Source of the DNA: Poriferisodalis sp965204195 | GTDB lineage: Bacteria; Actinomycetota; Acidimicrobiia; Acidimicrobiales; Poriferisodalaceae | Assembly: GCF_965204195.1 (NCBI RefSeq) | Contig: NZ_OZ241975.1 | Span: 2,480,001 to 2,544,000 of the forward strand | Direction: 5' to 3' | Length of the DNA: 64,000 bases | Part shown: positions 51,732 to 60,284 of the stretch, piece by piece | Position numbering within the stretch: position 1 is the first letter of the stretch | Layout: every line of letters begins with the position of its first letter | Notes under the pieces: generated by a model | What the model saw: the letters and a program-made list of their open reading frames with translations, nothing else | The model's database searches: none | What the model was told of the DNA's origin: nothing | Translations under genes and position numbers: made by a program

Positions 51732-52592
51732 ATGAGCGAGTCCGAGTACACCTGCTTCGACGTGGAAGTGCGCGATCACGTCGCCCACTTGGTCTTGAAG
51801 CGGCCCGAGAAGGCCAACTCGATGATCCTGGAGTTCTGGAAGGAACTGCCCGAGATCACCGAAGGGATCACCTCTGGGTCCGACGCCAGGGTCGTCGTGC
51901 TGTCGGCGATCGGCAGGCACTTCAGCTCGGGCATGGACCTCTCCGTGTTCGGCGACTTCGGTGAGCCGACCAGCGGCGTGGGCGGCGGGCAGAGCAGCCG
52001 GACACGTGCGCAGATCCGCAACACAGCACTGCGCGCGCAGCAGACCTTCAATGCCCTCGAGCAGAGCCGGCTGCCGGTCATCGCGGCCATCCAGGGCGCA
52101 TGCGTCGGCGGCGGCGTCGACATGGTGTCGGCCTGCGACCTGCGCTACGCCACACAGGACGCGTTCTTCACGATCCAGGAGATCAACATCGGCATGACCG
52201 CCGATGTGGGAACGCTGCAGCGCATGCCCAAGCTGGTGCCTGAGGGCGTGGTGCGCGAACTGGCCTTTACCGGCCGTCGTATGGATGCTGAAGAGGCGCT
52301 CGACCGCGGCTTTGTGAACGCCGTCTACGACGACCACGACTCGATGATGGAAGCGGTCGGCGACATTGCGGCACAGATTGCCGCGAAGAGCCCGATGGCG
52401 ATCTGGGGCACCAAGCAGTCGATGAACTTCAGCCGCGATCACTCGGTGGCCGACGGGCTGGAGTACATCGCCACGTGGAACGCGGCGATGTTCGACACCG
52501 ACGACATGGGCGAGGCCTTCCAGGCCCAGATGGAGCGCCGTGATCCCGACTTCCCCGATCACCGCCCCATGGGCAAGGGCTTCGGCGCCTGA
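51732..52592 (+). CDS. enoyl-CoA hydratase/isomerase family protein
   Basis: 286 aa. Crotonase fold: oxyanion-hole segments SAIGRHFSSGMDLS and AAIQGACVGGGVDMVSACDLRYAT, then FTIQEINIGMTADVG where Asp/Glu residues act in the family. The TADVGTLQRMPKL part resembles dienoyl-CoA isomerases more than hydratases. Nearby CoA transferase and metallo-hydrolase genes suggest a small acyl-CoA or aromatic-acid degradation block. Confidence 0.88.
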   Translation: MSESEYTCFDVEVRDHVAHLVLKRPEKANSMILEFWKELPEITEGITSGSDARVVVLSAIGRHFSSGMDLSVFGDFGEPTSGVGGGQSSRTRAQIRNTALRAQQTFNALEQSRLPVIAAIQGACVGGGVDMVSACDLRYATQDAFFTIQEINIGMTADVGTLQRMPKLVPEGVVRELAFTGRRMDAEEALDRGFVNAVYDDHDSMMEAVGDIAAQIAAKSPMAIWGTKQSMNFSRDHSVADGLEYIATWNAAMFDTDDMGEAFQAQMERRDPDFPDHRPMGKGFGA

Positions 52593-52647
52593 TAAGGCGC
52601 GCAGGAGATACGGCGCCGGACAGGGCGCGCAGGAGGTACTGAGCCTG

Positions 52648-53415
52648 ATGAGCCTCTCACTCGTCCCGCTTGAGTGCGGCTGGCTGTCCACTCCCACCGC
52701 GTCGGTGATCAAGGATGCGCCCGGCAACGTGCGGCTGCCCATCCCGAGCTGGCTGGTGCGCCACCCCAGCGGCCAGACGCTGGTGTTCGACACGGGCATG
52801 CACCCCCAGGTGCAGGAAGGCGTGGGCGCGCGCTACCCGCGGCTGGCCAAGCAATTCACAGCGGACTACTCCGCGGAAGACGAGGTATCGGCCCGGCTCG
52901 AGAGCGTCGACGTGGATCCGGCCGAGCTGACGTTCGTCATCTTCAGCCACCTGCACTTCGATCACTGCGGCGGCACCGAGCTGCTGCCCAATGCGCGGCT
53001 GATCTGCCAGCGGGCCGAGTGGGAGTCGGGGCATCACCCCAAGCTCATCGAGTACGAGGTGTACAAGCCCGAGGATTTCGACCTCGGGCATGATCTCTTG
53101 CTCATCGAAGGCGAGCACGACGTGTTCGGTGACGGCTCGGTCACGTGCATTCCCACGCCGGGCCACACCGCAGGCCACCAGTCACTGCGGGTGGAGCTCG
53201 ACAGCGGTCCGGTGGTGCTCACCGGCGACTGCATCTACTGGCAGGACGTGCTCGACCGGATGCTGTTGCCGCCCTTCGGCTACGACCACGACATGCAGCT
53301 CGAGTCGATGCGTCACCTCAAGTCACTGCGCGACGAGGGTGGCTGCCACCTGCTGTACGGGCACGACGAGACCCAGTGGGCCACCCTGCCCCACGAAGGG
53401 ATCGGCCTGACCTAG
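52648..53415 (+). CDS. metallo-beta-lactamase fold hydrolase (lactonase-like)
   Basis: 255 aa from ATG 52648; AGGAGG lies 11 bases upstream, a little far. Zinc motif SHLHFDHCGG, further ligands in TPGHTAGHQSL, TGDCIYW and LLYGHDETQW. This layout matches AHL-lactonase-like and other small MBL-fold hydrolases. Substrate not determinable. It follows the enoyl-CoA hydratase-like gene by 55 bases in the same direction. Confidence 0.87.
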   Translation: MSLSLVPLECGWLSTPTASVIKDAPGNVRLPIPSWLVRHPSGQTLVFDTGMHPQVQEGVGARYPRLAKQFTADYSAEDEVSARLESVDVDPAELTFVIFSHLHFDHCGGTELLPNARLICQRAEWESGHHPKLIEYEVYKPEDFDLGHDLLLIEGEHDVFGDGSVTCIPTPGHTAGHQSLRVELDSGPVVLTGDCIYWQDVLDRMLLPPFGYDHDMQLESMRHLKSLRDEGGCHLLYGHDETQWATLPHEGIGLT

Positions 53416-53438
53416 CCCGCTGCGCGGCTCCTGAGCAG

Positions 53439-53849
53439 CTACATCGGGAGCCGCTGCAGGCGAATTCCGTTGGCCTGCACGTGGTAGAAGAACGGCCCCG
53501 GTCGAATGCATGCTGCACGAATAGCGGCCAAGTTGTCGAGAAAGCGATCTGCCATCGCCTGCACCTTCAAGCCCTGGGACGGATGCAGGCAGAAGCAGCG
53601 AACACCGTGCAGATTGACGGCCCATCCCTCGCGTGTGCGAACCCGCCTGTCCTTCATGAAGGCGATCCAGTCGCGTTGTGCCACGAGTTCGAGCCAAGTC
53701 TCATCTGCCACGTCTTCGTCAGCGGGCACGCCGTAATGCTCGGCCAGCGTGACCACGCGCAGTCCGGCAGAGCGAAGCCGATCCGGGACACCCTTGCGCC
53801 CCAGGCTTCGGTCCAAGAAGATGTCAGGCAGCCCAGCTGGATGTGACAC
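53439..53849 (-). CDS. PIN-like toxin of a VapBC45-type pair
   Basis: 136 aa. PIN-like/DUF5615-related: N-terminal DIFLDRSLGRKGVPDRLRSAG with the first acidic residue, then DETWLELVAQRDWIAFMKDRRVR, the pattern of Mtb VapC45-like proteins. It overlaps the end of the antitoxin gene by 26 bases. Predicted ribonuclease toxin; activity is inferred from family. Confidence 0.7.
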   Translation of the reverse strand: MSHPAGLPDIFLDRSLGRKGVPDRLRSAGLRVVTLAEHYGVPADEDVADETWLELVAQRDWIAFMKDRRVRTREGWAVNLHGVRCFCLHPSQGLKVQAMADRFLDNLAAIRAACIRPGPFFYHVQANGIRLQRLPM

Positions 53850-54552
53850 GCAGGAAATCCCAGAGATGCTCTTCAGGCATCCCGTATTCCTCGCTCACCG
53901 TTCGCGCCGATTCGCCCGCATCAAGCAGGCTCATGGCGTCGATGACGCGGGCACCGCCGCGGGCGAAGATCGGCGCACCGGCAGCCCGCTTCGGGTCAGC
54001 AACGATCACGCCGCTTTCGAAAGGCGGAATGCGAATCCGCTCGGCAAACCCATCGGTCGCATAGTCGATGCGCTCGAGGTAGTCGGAGATGACCTCTGCG
54101 AACACCCCTTGGCCATTCCTGACGACCACGAGCTCCATAGCCGCATGACCCACCTCGGTGTCGCAGAATCGATCGCCGTAGTCGAAGAGAATCTCAGCAC
54201 CGTCGGTGTAGAGCCTCCGCGACGCCAAGGCGTATTCGACCCCGAGCTCCTGGATGAGTGTCTCCAGCGCAGGTCGCACCCGTTGCAGTGGCACACCCCG
54301 ACGGCGAACGGCAGCGACGACGAGCGCTTCAGCAGTCCCGATGAACGGGATCGAGGGCGTTCCACGCGAACCTGCCTTCAACGATGTGATGATCGGTTCG
54401 CCGATGACCGGGCGACCGTCGCGAGGTCGGCGGCGATAGCCCTTCACCCATGTACCCATGGTCGAGGCGGGGACATCGACAATCTGGGCCGCCTCGGCGA
54501 TCGTGTACAGCGGCCGCTGGGTCCGCAGCTGCCACGACGACACTTCCGACAT
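53824..54552 (-). CDS. VapB45-like antitoxin (HTH plus DUF433)
   Basis: 242 aa. N-terminal winged or HTH part (YTIAEAAQIVDVPASTMGTWVKGY) as in MerR/XRE-like antitoxins of this group; C-terminal DUF433 (PIFARGGARVIDAMSLLDAG, TVSEEYGMPEEHLWDFLR). Upstream of and overlapping the PIN-like toxin, the usual antitoxin-first order. The stretch 54553-54797 upstream shows no gene. Confidence 0.75.
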   Translation of the reverse strand: MSEVSSWQLRTQRPLYTIAEAAQIVDVPASTMGTWVKGYRRRPRDGRPVIGEPIITSLKAGSRGTPSIPFIGTAEALVVAAVRRRGVPLQRVRPALETLIQELGVEYALASRRLYTDGAEILFDYGDRFCDTEVGHAAMELVVVRNGQGVFAEVISDYLERIDYATDGFAERIRIPPFESGVIVADPKRAAGAPIFARGGARVIDAMSLLDAGESARTVSEEYGMPEEHLWDFLRVTSSWAA

Positions 54553-54797
54553 CAGAATGCGCCTTACTGTCAGTCTCTCACTCCCCGAGATTAGCGGCGC
54601 GGCGATTGAACGCCAGGCTCATCGGTCAGCACTCACGGGCGGGTCGACGCCGTAGAGGCGGCGGCGTAGCCCGACCGTCGGGATTCACGTTCAACATCGA
54701 CAAGTCCTCATGACCCCACGGCGCACCGCCCAAGGAACCTCAGTGTCGATTCGCGTCAGCATCGGCATGAGTCAAATCTCGTCCGTTGGTAGTCGGA

Positions 54798-54803
54798 TAT
54801 ACT
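54798..54803 (+). promoter_or_regulatory. -10 box TATACT of the vapBC operon
   Basis: TATACT exactly seven bases before the GTG at 54811; leaderless arrangement. No convincing -35. Confidence 0.55.
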
Positions 54804-54810
54804 CATCGTT

Positions 54811-55065
54811 GTGTCGAAGCGACTGCAAGTTCTGGTGCCCGAGGACGAATACGCAGAGATCCAAGGGGCCGCACGAGCGTCTCGACTGACGGTCGCAGAG
54901 TGGGTTCGTCAGGCGATGCGCGAGGCTCGAAGCGATCAGCACCCATCGGCTGATGCGATCGGCATGAAGCTGCGAGCCGTGGCCGCAGCGTCGAACCACG
55001 AGTTCCCGACGGCAGACATCGACGACATGCTGCGCGACATCGATGCCGGTCGTGGCACCCCATGA
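54811..55065 (+). CDS. vapB: ribbon-helix-helix antitoxin, VapB-type
   Basis: 84 aa from GTG 54811. N-terminal RHH fold (RLQVLVPEDEYAEIQGAARASRLTVAEWVRQAM), a linker and an acidic C-terminal tail (DIDDMLRDIDAG) that would neutralise the toxin. It overlaps the PIN toxin start by four bases (ATGA). Leaderless. Confidence 0.85.
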   Translation: MSKRLQVLVPEDEYAEIQGAARASRLTVAEWVRQAMREARSDQHPSADAIGMKLRAVAAASNHEFPTADIDDMLRDIDAGRGTP

Positions 55066-55457
55066 TCTTTGTGGACTCCAACATCCCGATGTATCTCGTC
55101 GGCGCGGCGCACCCGAACAAGGACCGGACAGTCGCCATGCTCACACGCCTGGTGCAATCCGGCGAAGCACTGGTCACCGACGTCGAGGTGTACCAAGAAA
55201 TCCTCCACCGGTACGTCGCCATCGACCGGCTCGATGCCATAGACCCCGCCTTCGCGGCCCTCGACGGCATCATCGACGACGTCCTGGCCTTCGGCGTGGC
55301 CGAGGTGCGTGCTGCCCGTGCACTGGTGGAGAACACCGCCGGCCTCTCAGCGCGTGACGCCCTTCATGCAGCGGTGATGGCGAACGCGGGCGTGAAGCGA
55401 ATCTTCAGCTTCGACAGCGGCTTCGACGCTGTCGCAGGGCTGGAACGCCTGCGTTAG
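55062..55457 (+). CDS. vapC: PIN-domain ribonuclease toxin, VapC-type
   Basis: 131 aa. PIN acidic residues: Asp5 in MIFVDSNIPMYL, Glu near 45 in DVEVYQEILHRY, Asp in SARDALHAAVM near 98 and Asp in IFSFDSGFD near 116. Predicted RNase toxin neutralised by the upstream antitoxin. A truncated near-identical copy of its last two thirds lies at 62981-63242. Confidence 0.92.
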   Translation: MIFVDSNIPMYLVGAAHPNKDRTVAMLTRLVQSGEALVTDVEVYQEILHRYVAIDRLDAIDPAFAALDGIIDDVLAFGVAEVRAARALVENTAGLSARDALHAAVMANAGVKRIFSFDSGFDAVAGLERLR

Positions 55458-55584
55458 CCCCGCTCCGGCGAGACACAGCCCAGCTCCCCGGTGTGCGCCG
55501 GTGCCTCTTGCGCGGCATTGCCCAGCGTCAAGTCGGCAATGCCGACGATTCTCACCGAGGCCGTGACCGCGTCCGCGGCGCCTG

Positions 55585-56901
55585 TCATGGGCCGAGAGCG
55601 GTGATCGAGACCACCGACACTCCCTCGGGATGCTCGTAGGAATAGCCCCCCGCGGTCACCACCACGAGCCGGGCGGGCTCACCGGTGCGCTCCGCGTCGA
55701 CGCGGTCTCGCAGCCGCTTCAGTGTTCGAACGGCCCCCTCGACGGCGGCCTCGCCGCCGAGTTTGATCTCCACCGCGATCCAGCGGCCGTCGGCGCGCCG
55801 GACGATGGCGTCCACCTCGAGCCCGTCGCTGTCTCGGTAGTGCGACACCTCGCAGCCGGCGGCCTGGCCGTACACCCGCAGATCGCGCACGACCAGCGAC
55901 TCGAACAGCAGCCCCGCGCACTTGAGATCCGACATCACTGCTTCGGGCATGAGTCCGAGCGCAGCCGCAGCGAGGGAAGGGTCGGCAAAGTGGCGCTTGG
56001 GCGCCTTGCGCAATGCTGAGCGCGAGGTGATGTGGGGCCTCCAGGCGGGAAGGTCCTCTGCCACGTACAAGCGTGCCAGGGCAGCCATGTACGACGAGAC
56101 CGTCTTGCGGTCGACCGTGGGATCGTCGCCTGCGGTGTCCGACGCCAATGTGGCGAAGCTTGCCTCGGTCGCGACGTTGCGAGCCACCGACTCCAGCAGC
56201 CTGCGAACCCCAGCGGGATTGCGGGCCACGCCGTCCACCCGGGACACGTCGGTGCGGCTGATCTCGTCGAGGTATCCCCTCAGCACGCGCAACGCCGAGG
56301 CTGGGTCGGCGTCGCTGTTCACCAGAGCGGGCCATCCGCCCCGGCAGACGAGCGCCATGATGTCTCCCAGGTGACGGCCCGAGTCCGGGGCCGCGCACCG
56401 CCCCGGCCCGAACAGCGCTTCCAGAGACACGCCGCCGTCAGACTCGCCCGACTCGAACAGGCTCATGGGACGCATGCGGACTCTCAGCACCCGCCCCGCT
56501 CCTGAGTGCCGTGTGACGTCATCTGGCGGGTCCGCAGAGCCGGTGAGGATGAACTGGCCGGGACGCCCCCGGTCGTCGCAGGCGCGTCGCATCGGGTTCC
56601 ATATGTCGGGCGCGAGCTGCCACTCGTCGAGCAGCAGCGGCGGCGGCCCGTCCAGCAGCACTGCTGCATCGAGGCTGGCTGCCAGCCGCGCCCGGACCGA
56701 AGCGTCGATCAGCACTTCGCCGGCCGCGAACCGGCGGCCTGTCCACGTTTTGCCGCACGCCCTCGGCCCCTCGATCAGCACCGCCGGCGAAGCGCGCAGG
56801 GCGTCGCTCATCTCGCTGTCCACCACCCTCGGCAGGTATGCGCCCGGGTCCGGCCCGCCGGCCGGCCGCCCTGCCAACGGCGGTGCATGGTCGCTCCCCA
56901 T
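55585..56901 (-). CDS. AAA-type ATPase with DUF4143 domain (copy 3)
   Basis: 438 aa. Walker A GPRACGKTW, Walker B LLLDEWQLAPDIW, FILTGSADPPDDVTRHSGAGR, and a C-terminal GLEVDAIVR/WIAVEIKLGG nuclease-like core. Full-length paralogue of copies at 42917 and 47663, more GC-rich than both. The final stretch VVSITALGP is shared. No obvious partner gene; the upstream region has a short repeat of GGGGCAT/ATGGGGC words near 56930-56985. Confidence 0.85.
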   Translation of the reverse strand: MGSDHAPPLAGRPAGGPDPGAYLPRVVDSEMSDALRASPAVLIEGPRACGKTWTGRRFAAGEVLIDASVRARLAASLDAAVLLDGPPPLLLDEWQLAPDIWNPMRRACDDRGRPGQFILTGSADPPDDVTRHSGAGRVLRVRMRPMSLFESGESDGGVSLEALFGPGRCAAPDSGRHLGDIMALVCRGGWPALVNSDADPASALRVLRGYLDEISRTDVSRVDGVARNPAGVRRLLESVARNVATEASFATLASDTAGDDPTVDRKTVSSYMAALARLYVAEDLPAWRPHITSRSALRKAPKRHFADPSLAAAALGLMPEAVMSDLKCAGLLFESLVVRDLRVYGQAAGCEVSHYRDSDGLEVDAIVRRADGRWIAVEIKLGGEAAVEGAVRTLKRLRDRVDAERTGEPARLVVVTAGGYSYEHPEGVSVVSITALGP

Positions 56902-57058
56902 GGCACCAGCCTAAGCAGATGCCCCACAACTTGGGGGCATGATGGCCTATATATGGGGGCGTTGCACCCCTATTTATGGGGCATCAACGCCAATCAGCCG
57001 GTGTGCAGCTGAGCGGGCGGTTTGGCCGGCGGCGCACAGACGGGCTCGTCGGTCAGCG

Positions 57059-58072
57059 CTATGCGGGCGGGTCGACTCGGTAGAAGCGGCGCGCTGTGCC
57101 GGCGAACAGGTCGGCACGCTCGGCGGCGGTGTAGCCCGCTTGATCGCAGATGCGCTGGAAGGCGTTGAACAGCACGGTGTACGAGCAGCCCTGCTTGTCG
57201 ACCGGGAAGTTGCTCTCGAACATGGCCCGGTCAGGGCCGAAGGTCTCGATGCAGTGGCGGATGTCGTCGCTCCAGGTGGCCGCGACGTGCTCCGACGACG
57301 GCGCCTGCGGCAGCCGCTTGAAGCCCACGCCATAGATGCTCATGCCGATCCCGCCGACCTTGACGGTGACCTGCGGGTGGCGGGCGAGCGCTTCGAGCGC
57401 CGGGCGGAGGGCGGCGCGCACCTCATCCCGGCGATCCGCATAGGGGCCGATGCCGAGCGGGCCGCCGAGGTGGTCGAGCACGACGGGCGTGTCGGGCACG
57501 GCGTGCGCGAGGTCGACCAGTTCGCTGACCTGGGTGTGGAACATCCAGCCGTCGAAGCTGAAGCCCATCCGGCCCAGCGTCGCGTAGCCGGCCCGGAAGT
57601 CCGGGTCGGCGAGCAGCTCGGGCGGCGGCTTGGTGTGGCTCTCGCGGATCTGGTCGCTGCCGTCCCAGGCATTGGCGTGGCGGATGCCGCGGAAGAGCCC
57701 CTCGCCGGCCTCGTCGTGCGCCGCCAGCACCTCCTCGACGGCATTGCCCAGCGTCAGGTCGGCGAAGCTGACGATGGCCGAGATGGTCGCGCCGTCGGCT
57801 TCAGCAGAGATCGCCGCCTGCTCGCGCACGAACTCCGTCTCGCCCACCGGGCGCATGTGCTCAGGCCCGCTCGTGTAGTAGCCCGCAGCGCACTCCACGA
57901 ACACGGTCTGGGTGACGTTGTGGCCAGCGCCCGTGTCTTCGTGCAGTTCGGGCACTAGGTACGTGCCTGCCGGAAAGTCCCACAGGTGATGATGCGGATC
58001 GACGATCTCCTCGTCGGCGTCGATCGGCTGTTCAACGGTGGCTGCCAGCCACGCGTCCTTGTCGTCGGCCAC
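57059..58072 (-). CDS. amidohydrolase family 2 protein (COG3618-like)
   Basis: 337 aa from GTG 58072, chosen for GGGGGAG six bases upstream; GTG 58078 is an alternative. N-terminal metal motif IVDPHHHLWDF, then SAIVSFADLTLG, FRGIRHANAWDG, PVVLDHLGGPLG and the C-terminal MFESNFPVDKQG. TIM-barrel amidohydrolase of the lactone/decarboxylase branch; substrate unknown. It is a different subfamily from 37393-38556. Confidence 0.85.
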   Translation of the reverse strand: MADDKDAWLAATVEQPIDADEEIVDPHHHLWDFPAGTYLVPELHEDTGAGHNVTQTVFVECAAGYYTSGPEHMRPVGETEFVREQAAISAEADGATISAIVSFADLTLGNAVEEVLAAHDEAGEGLFRGIRHANAWDGSDQIRESHTKPPPELLADPDFRAGYATLGRMGFSFDGWMFHTQVSELVDLAHAVPDTPVVLDHLGGPLGIGPYADRRDEVRAALRPALEALARHPQVTVKVGGIGMSIYGVGFKRLPQAPSSEHVAATWSDDIRHCIETFGPDRAMFESNFPVDKQGCSYTVLFNAFQRICDQAGYTAAERADLFAGTARRFYRVDPPA

Positions 58073-58135
58073 TGCCACTCCCCCTTGATCGAACCTGTAC
58101 AGCAACGCGCGGCACTGTAGGCGGCACAGACGCAC

Positions 58136-58404
58136 GAGGCAGTTGTCGCCGAAGCAGCAAACCGGCAGTGCGTGACGAACTCAGACGCAGTCCCAGGATT
58201 CGGCGGGTTCGAAGCCGTCAGAGGTGATCTGCCACAGCGACGGTGTCGCGGGGCCGCTCACTCATCGGACGCCGCATCACGACGGAGTGGCCCCGATCTA
58301 CTCGCCGGCCATCTCCGGCCCCCGCATCCCGCGTGGCCGCAGCCTCCGCAGAACCCGCCCGAGTCGCACTCGCAAGGGACAGGGCTGCGGCGGGTCGCTC
58401 ATGG
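58136..58404. other. 269-base intergenic stretch, nothing recognised
   Basis: Between the amidohydrolase and the YHYH-type gene. GC-rich; frames across it are shadows. No repeat of the fn3 or YHYH flanks is seen here. Confidence 0.4.
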
Positions 58405-59296
58405 CTAATGCCCGCCCGCGTGGCGGTGGAACCTGCCGTCAGGGTGCGAGTGCCAATCGCCGAAGCCCTTCGCCTTATCGGCCGCGCTTGACGGGGCAGT
58501 CGCCGGAGGCCGGGCGACCGGGTCCCCGGTCGGGCGCACCGCTTGGCCCGGCGCCGGGTGACGGTAGCGCCAATCCGGATGCCGGTGATAGACGCCGTCC
58601 CCGTGGCAATGCCACAAGCCCTTCTCGGCGCTTTCTGCCTGAACGGCTTGCTTGGCAACCGATAGGCCTTCCAGGTTTGGCGAGCCGCACGCGCCCGAGC
58701 GGCCGGCCGGTTTCCGCGCGTCCTCGGCCGCTATGTCCTCGTAGGGCCTGTACAGGGTGATCTCTGCCGTATGGTCCGACGACCAGGCGTTACCCTCCTG
58801 CGCCCAAATGCCTTGCCCCTCTCGGAGCGTGTACTTGCTCGTCCCGCCGTTTGGACCTCTGTTTACTACCAACTGCCAGCCCTTGACCGCATCCTGCGGC
58901 AGCGGGGGGATAGTCCAAATTTGGAACGCGCTGTTACCGGCGGCCGCTGATTGCACCCTGTAGGTCCTGCTTCCGATTCTGAAGGTGAGGGTCGTCAAGT
59001 GCTCAGCGCATCTGGTGGTGCCGCTTTGAGTGCAGCCGAACGACCCGCCTGTTACTCGCTGGGGTGTCAGCGTGGCGGACCAAACTTCCTCCGCGCCGTA
59101 CGGGGTCTGGGCGACGGCCGGGCTCGATGCGGCCAAGACAGCGGCAACCGGCGCGGCCAGCAGCAGCGCGACCAGGCGCAGGCGGGCACCACGGCGAGCT
59201 AGTGCTCTACCCCCCCCCCCCCGCAGAATCGGCGCGCCCGCGCGCCAAAGACGCCGCTGCGAACCCCGAAGCGCTGTGTACGGTCCTGGCGGGCAT
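58405..59296 (-). CDS. phase-variable secreted histidine-rich YHYH-like protein (copy 1, G-tract OFF)
   Basis: Start ATG 59296 with a perfect AGGAGG five bases upstream. The first 25 codons (MPARTVHSASGFAAASLARG...) run into a 13-G tract and stop at TAG right after it, a 29-aa product. With 12 or 15 G the frame continues as RALARRGARLRLVALLLAAPVAAVLA, a signal peptide ending AVAQ. Mature protein: the beta domain starting VWSATLTPQRVTGG with GCTQ...C, then a stretch with RSGACGSPNLEG, and a histidine-rich metal-binding-like tail (GLWHCHGDGVYHRHPDWRYR, GDWHSHPDGRFHRH) resembling YHYH-motif proteins. Role unknown; possibly metal capture at the cell surface. Confidence 0.72.
59210..59222 (-). repeat. 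13-base poly-G tract, YHYH locus 1
   Basis: Thirteen G on the coding strand; the next bases TAGAGCACTAG give a stop within 12 bases in both wrong frames. OFF now, ON at 12 or 15. Confidence 0.9.
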
Positions 59297-59340
59297 GTGC
59301 ACCTCCTGAGCGAGAGTCGCGCCGCACATTAGCCGACCGG
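59297..59340 (-). promoter_or_regulatory. shared start region of YHYH genes: -10 TAATGT and AGGAGG
   Basis: AGGAGGT at 59301-59307 and a TANNNT box (TAATGT, 59326-59331). The same elements occur at 61218-61224 and 61243-61248 upstream of copy 2. Sequence identity continues to about 59340 and then ends, marking the edge of the duplicated cassette. The remaining 230 bases up to 59573 show no gene. Confidence 0.6.
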
Positions 59341-59573
59341 CCGCGCCGCAGCACAAAGCAGGCGAGGACGCTCGACCCGCCGGCCGGTGAGGCTGGGCCG
59401 GTGAGGTTCGGCCGCTGACGCATCGGCCTTTGGGTCCGGCGGCATCGAGCCGACGCTCATCAAACCATCGTCGCCTACAGTGCCGCGCACGACATCGCCG
59501 GACGCGCTGCCGGCTTCTGCCAGCCAGTCACCGCCTGGTGGAACACGCCCTCGGTCACGATGCATCAGTCGTG

Positions 59574-59861
59574 TCAGGCGACTTCAATGAGGGGCTCGAT
59601 GGCGCTCACGTCGGTTTTGGCGCGAGCAACATCCAAGTCGTATATGCGCTGAAGGTTCAGCCAGAACTCAGGAGTCATGCCGAGGGCTCGGCCGATTCGC
59701 AGCGCCGTATCCGCCGTGATCGACCTCCGGCAGTGGACGATGTCATGGATGCGAACCTGGGGAACTCCCACCGCCTTGGCCAGGCGGTACTGGGTAATGC
59801 CCGACTCCTCCATGATCTCCGTCAGATGTTCTCCGGGGTGGATTGGCTCGGTGGCAGTCAT
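59574..59861 (-). CDS. higA: HigA-type antitoxin
   Basis: 95 aa from MTATEPIHPGEHL at 59861. Typical HigA/XRE features: HPGEHLTEIMEESGITQYRLAKAVGVPQVRI, then CRRSITADTALRIGRALGMTPEFWLNLQ. It follows the toxin gene by 11 bases; toxin-first order is typical of higBA. Confidence 0.92.
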   Translation of the reverse strand: MTATEPIHPGEHLTEIMEESGITQYRLAKAVGVPQVRIHDIVHCRRSITADTALRIGRALGMTPEFWLNLQRIYDLDVARAKTDVSAIEPLIEVA

Positions 59862-59872
59862 ACGTGTTCTCC

Positions 59873-60151
59873 TCAGTGGTAGTCGATGACTTCGATGTTC
59901 ATGGCACCTTGGTCCGTCCAGACGAAGCACACGCGCCACTGGTCGTTGATGCGGATGCTGTATTGGCCCTTGCGATCGCCCCGGAGGGCTTCGAGTCGGT
60001 GGGACGGCGGTACCCGAAGATCAGAGAGAGCCGCAGCCGCCACCACTCGCTGCAACCTCATCCGGGCTCGCCGTTGGATGTCAATGGGCAATCGTCGAAC
60101 CGTCTGCCCGGCGAAGAGGCGCTCGGCGTCGCTGTTCCTGAAGCGCTTCAC
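59873..60151 (-). CDS. higB: HigB-type toxin (RelE superfamily)
   Basis: 92 aa from GTG 60151. RelE/HigB signature: the VKRFRNSDAERLFAGQ opening, DIQRRARMRLQRVVAA, LRVPPSHRLEALRGDRKGQYSIRINDQWRVCF and the ending EVIDYH. Predicted ribosome-dependent mRNA interferase. A near-consensus promoter lies directly upstream. Confidence 0.92.
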   Translation of the reverse strand: MKRFRNSDAERLFAGQTVRRLPIDIQRRARMRLQRVVAAAALSDLRVPPSHRLEALRGDRKGQYSIRINDQWRVCFVWTDQGAMNIEVIDYH

Positions 60152-60159
60152 CGGAGGCA

Positions 60160-60188
60160 ACCATAACGTCATTCATTACTAACGTCAA
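60160..60188 (-). promoter_or_regulatory. higBA promoter with TAACGTCA direct repeats
   Basis: TTGACG (60188-60183), 17 bases, TATGGT (60165-60160), then eight bases to the GTG. On the plus strand TAACGTCA occurs twice, at 60164-60171 and 60180-60187, overlapping both boxes; these are likely HigA operator half-sites. Confidence 0.7.
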
Positions 60189-60284
60189 TGGTGCGCAATA
60201 TTGGATTGTGGTTCCAGCGGGTTCCCAAGCACGCTTCGAAAGGGGGTTGTACGGGATGGCGCCGGAAGGGCTGCGCCCAATCGC

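Noticed and set aside
56930..56990. GGGGCAT/ATGGGGC words upstream of DUF4143 copy 3 as a defined operator
   Set aside because: Short, irregular spacing, and not seen at the other two copies.
59329..59565. Small minus-strand gene upstream of YHYH copy 1
   Set aside because: Low-complexity composition, no ribosome site, and not preserved upstream of copy 2.
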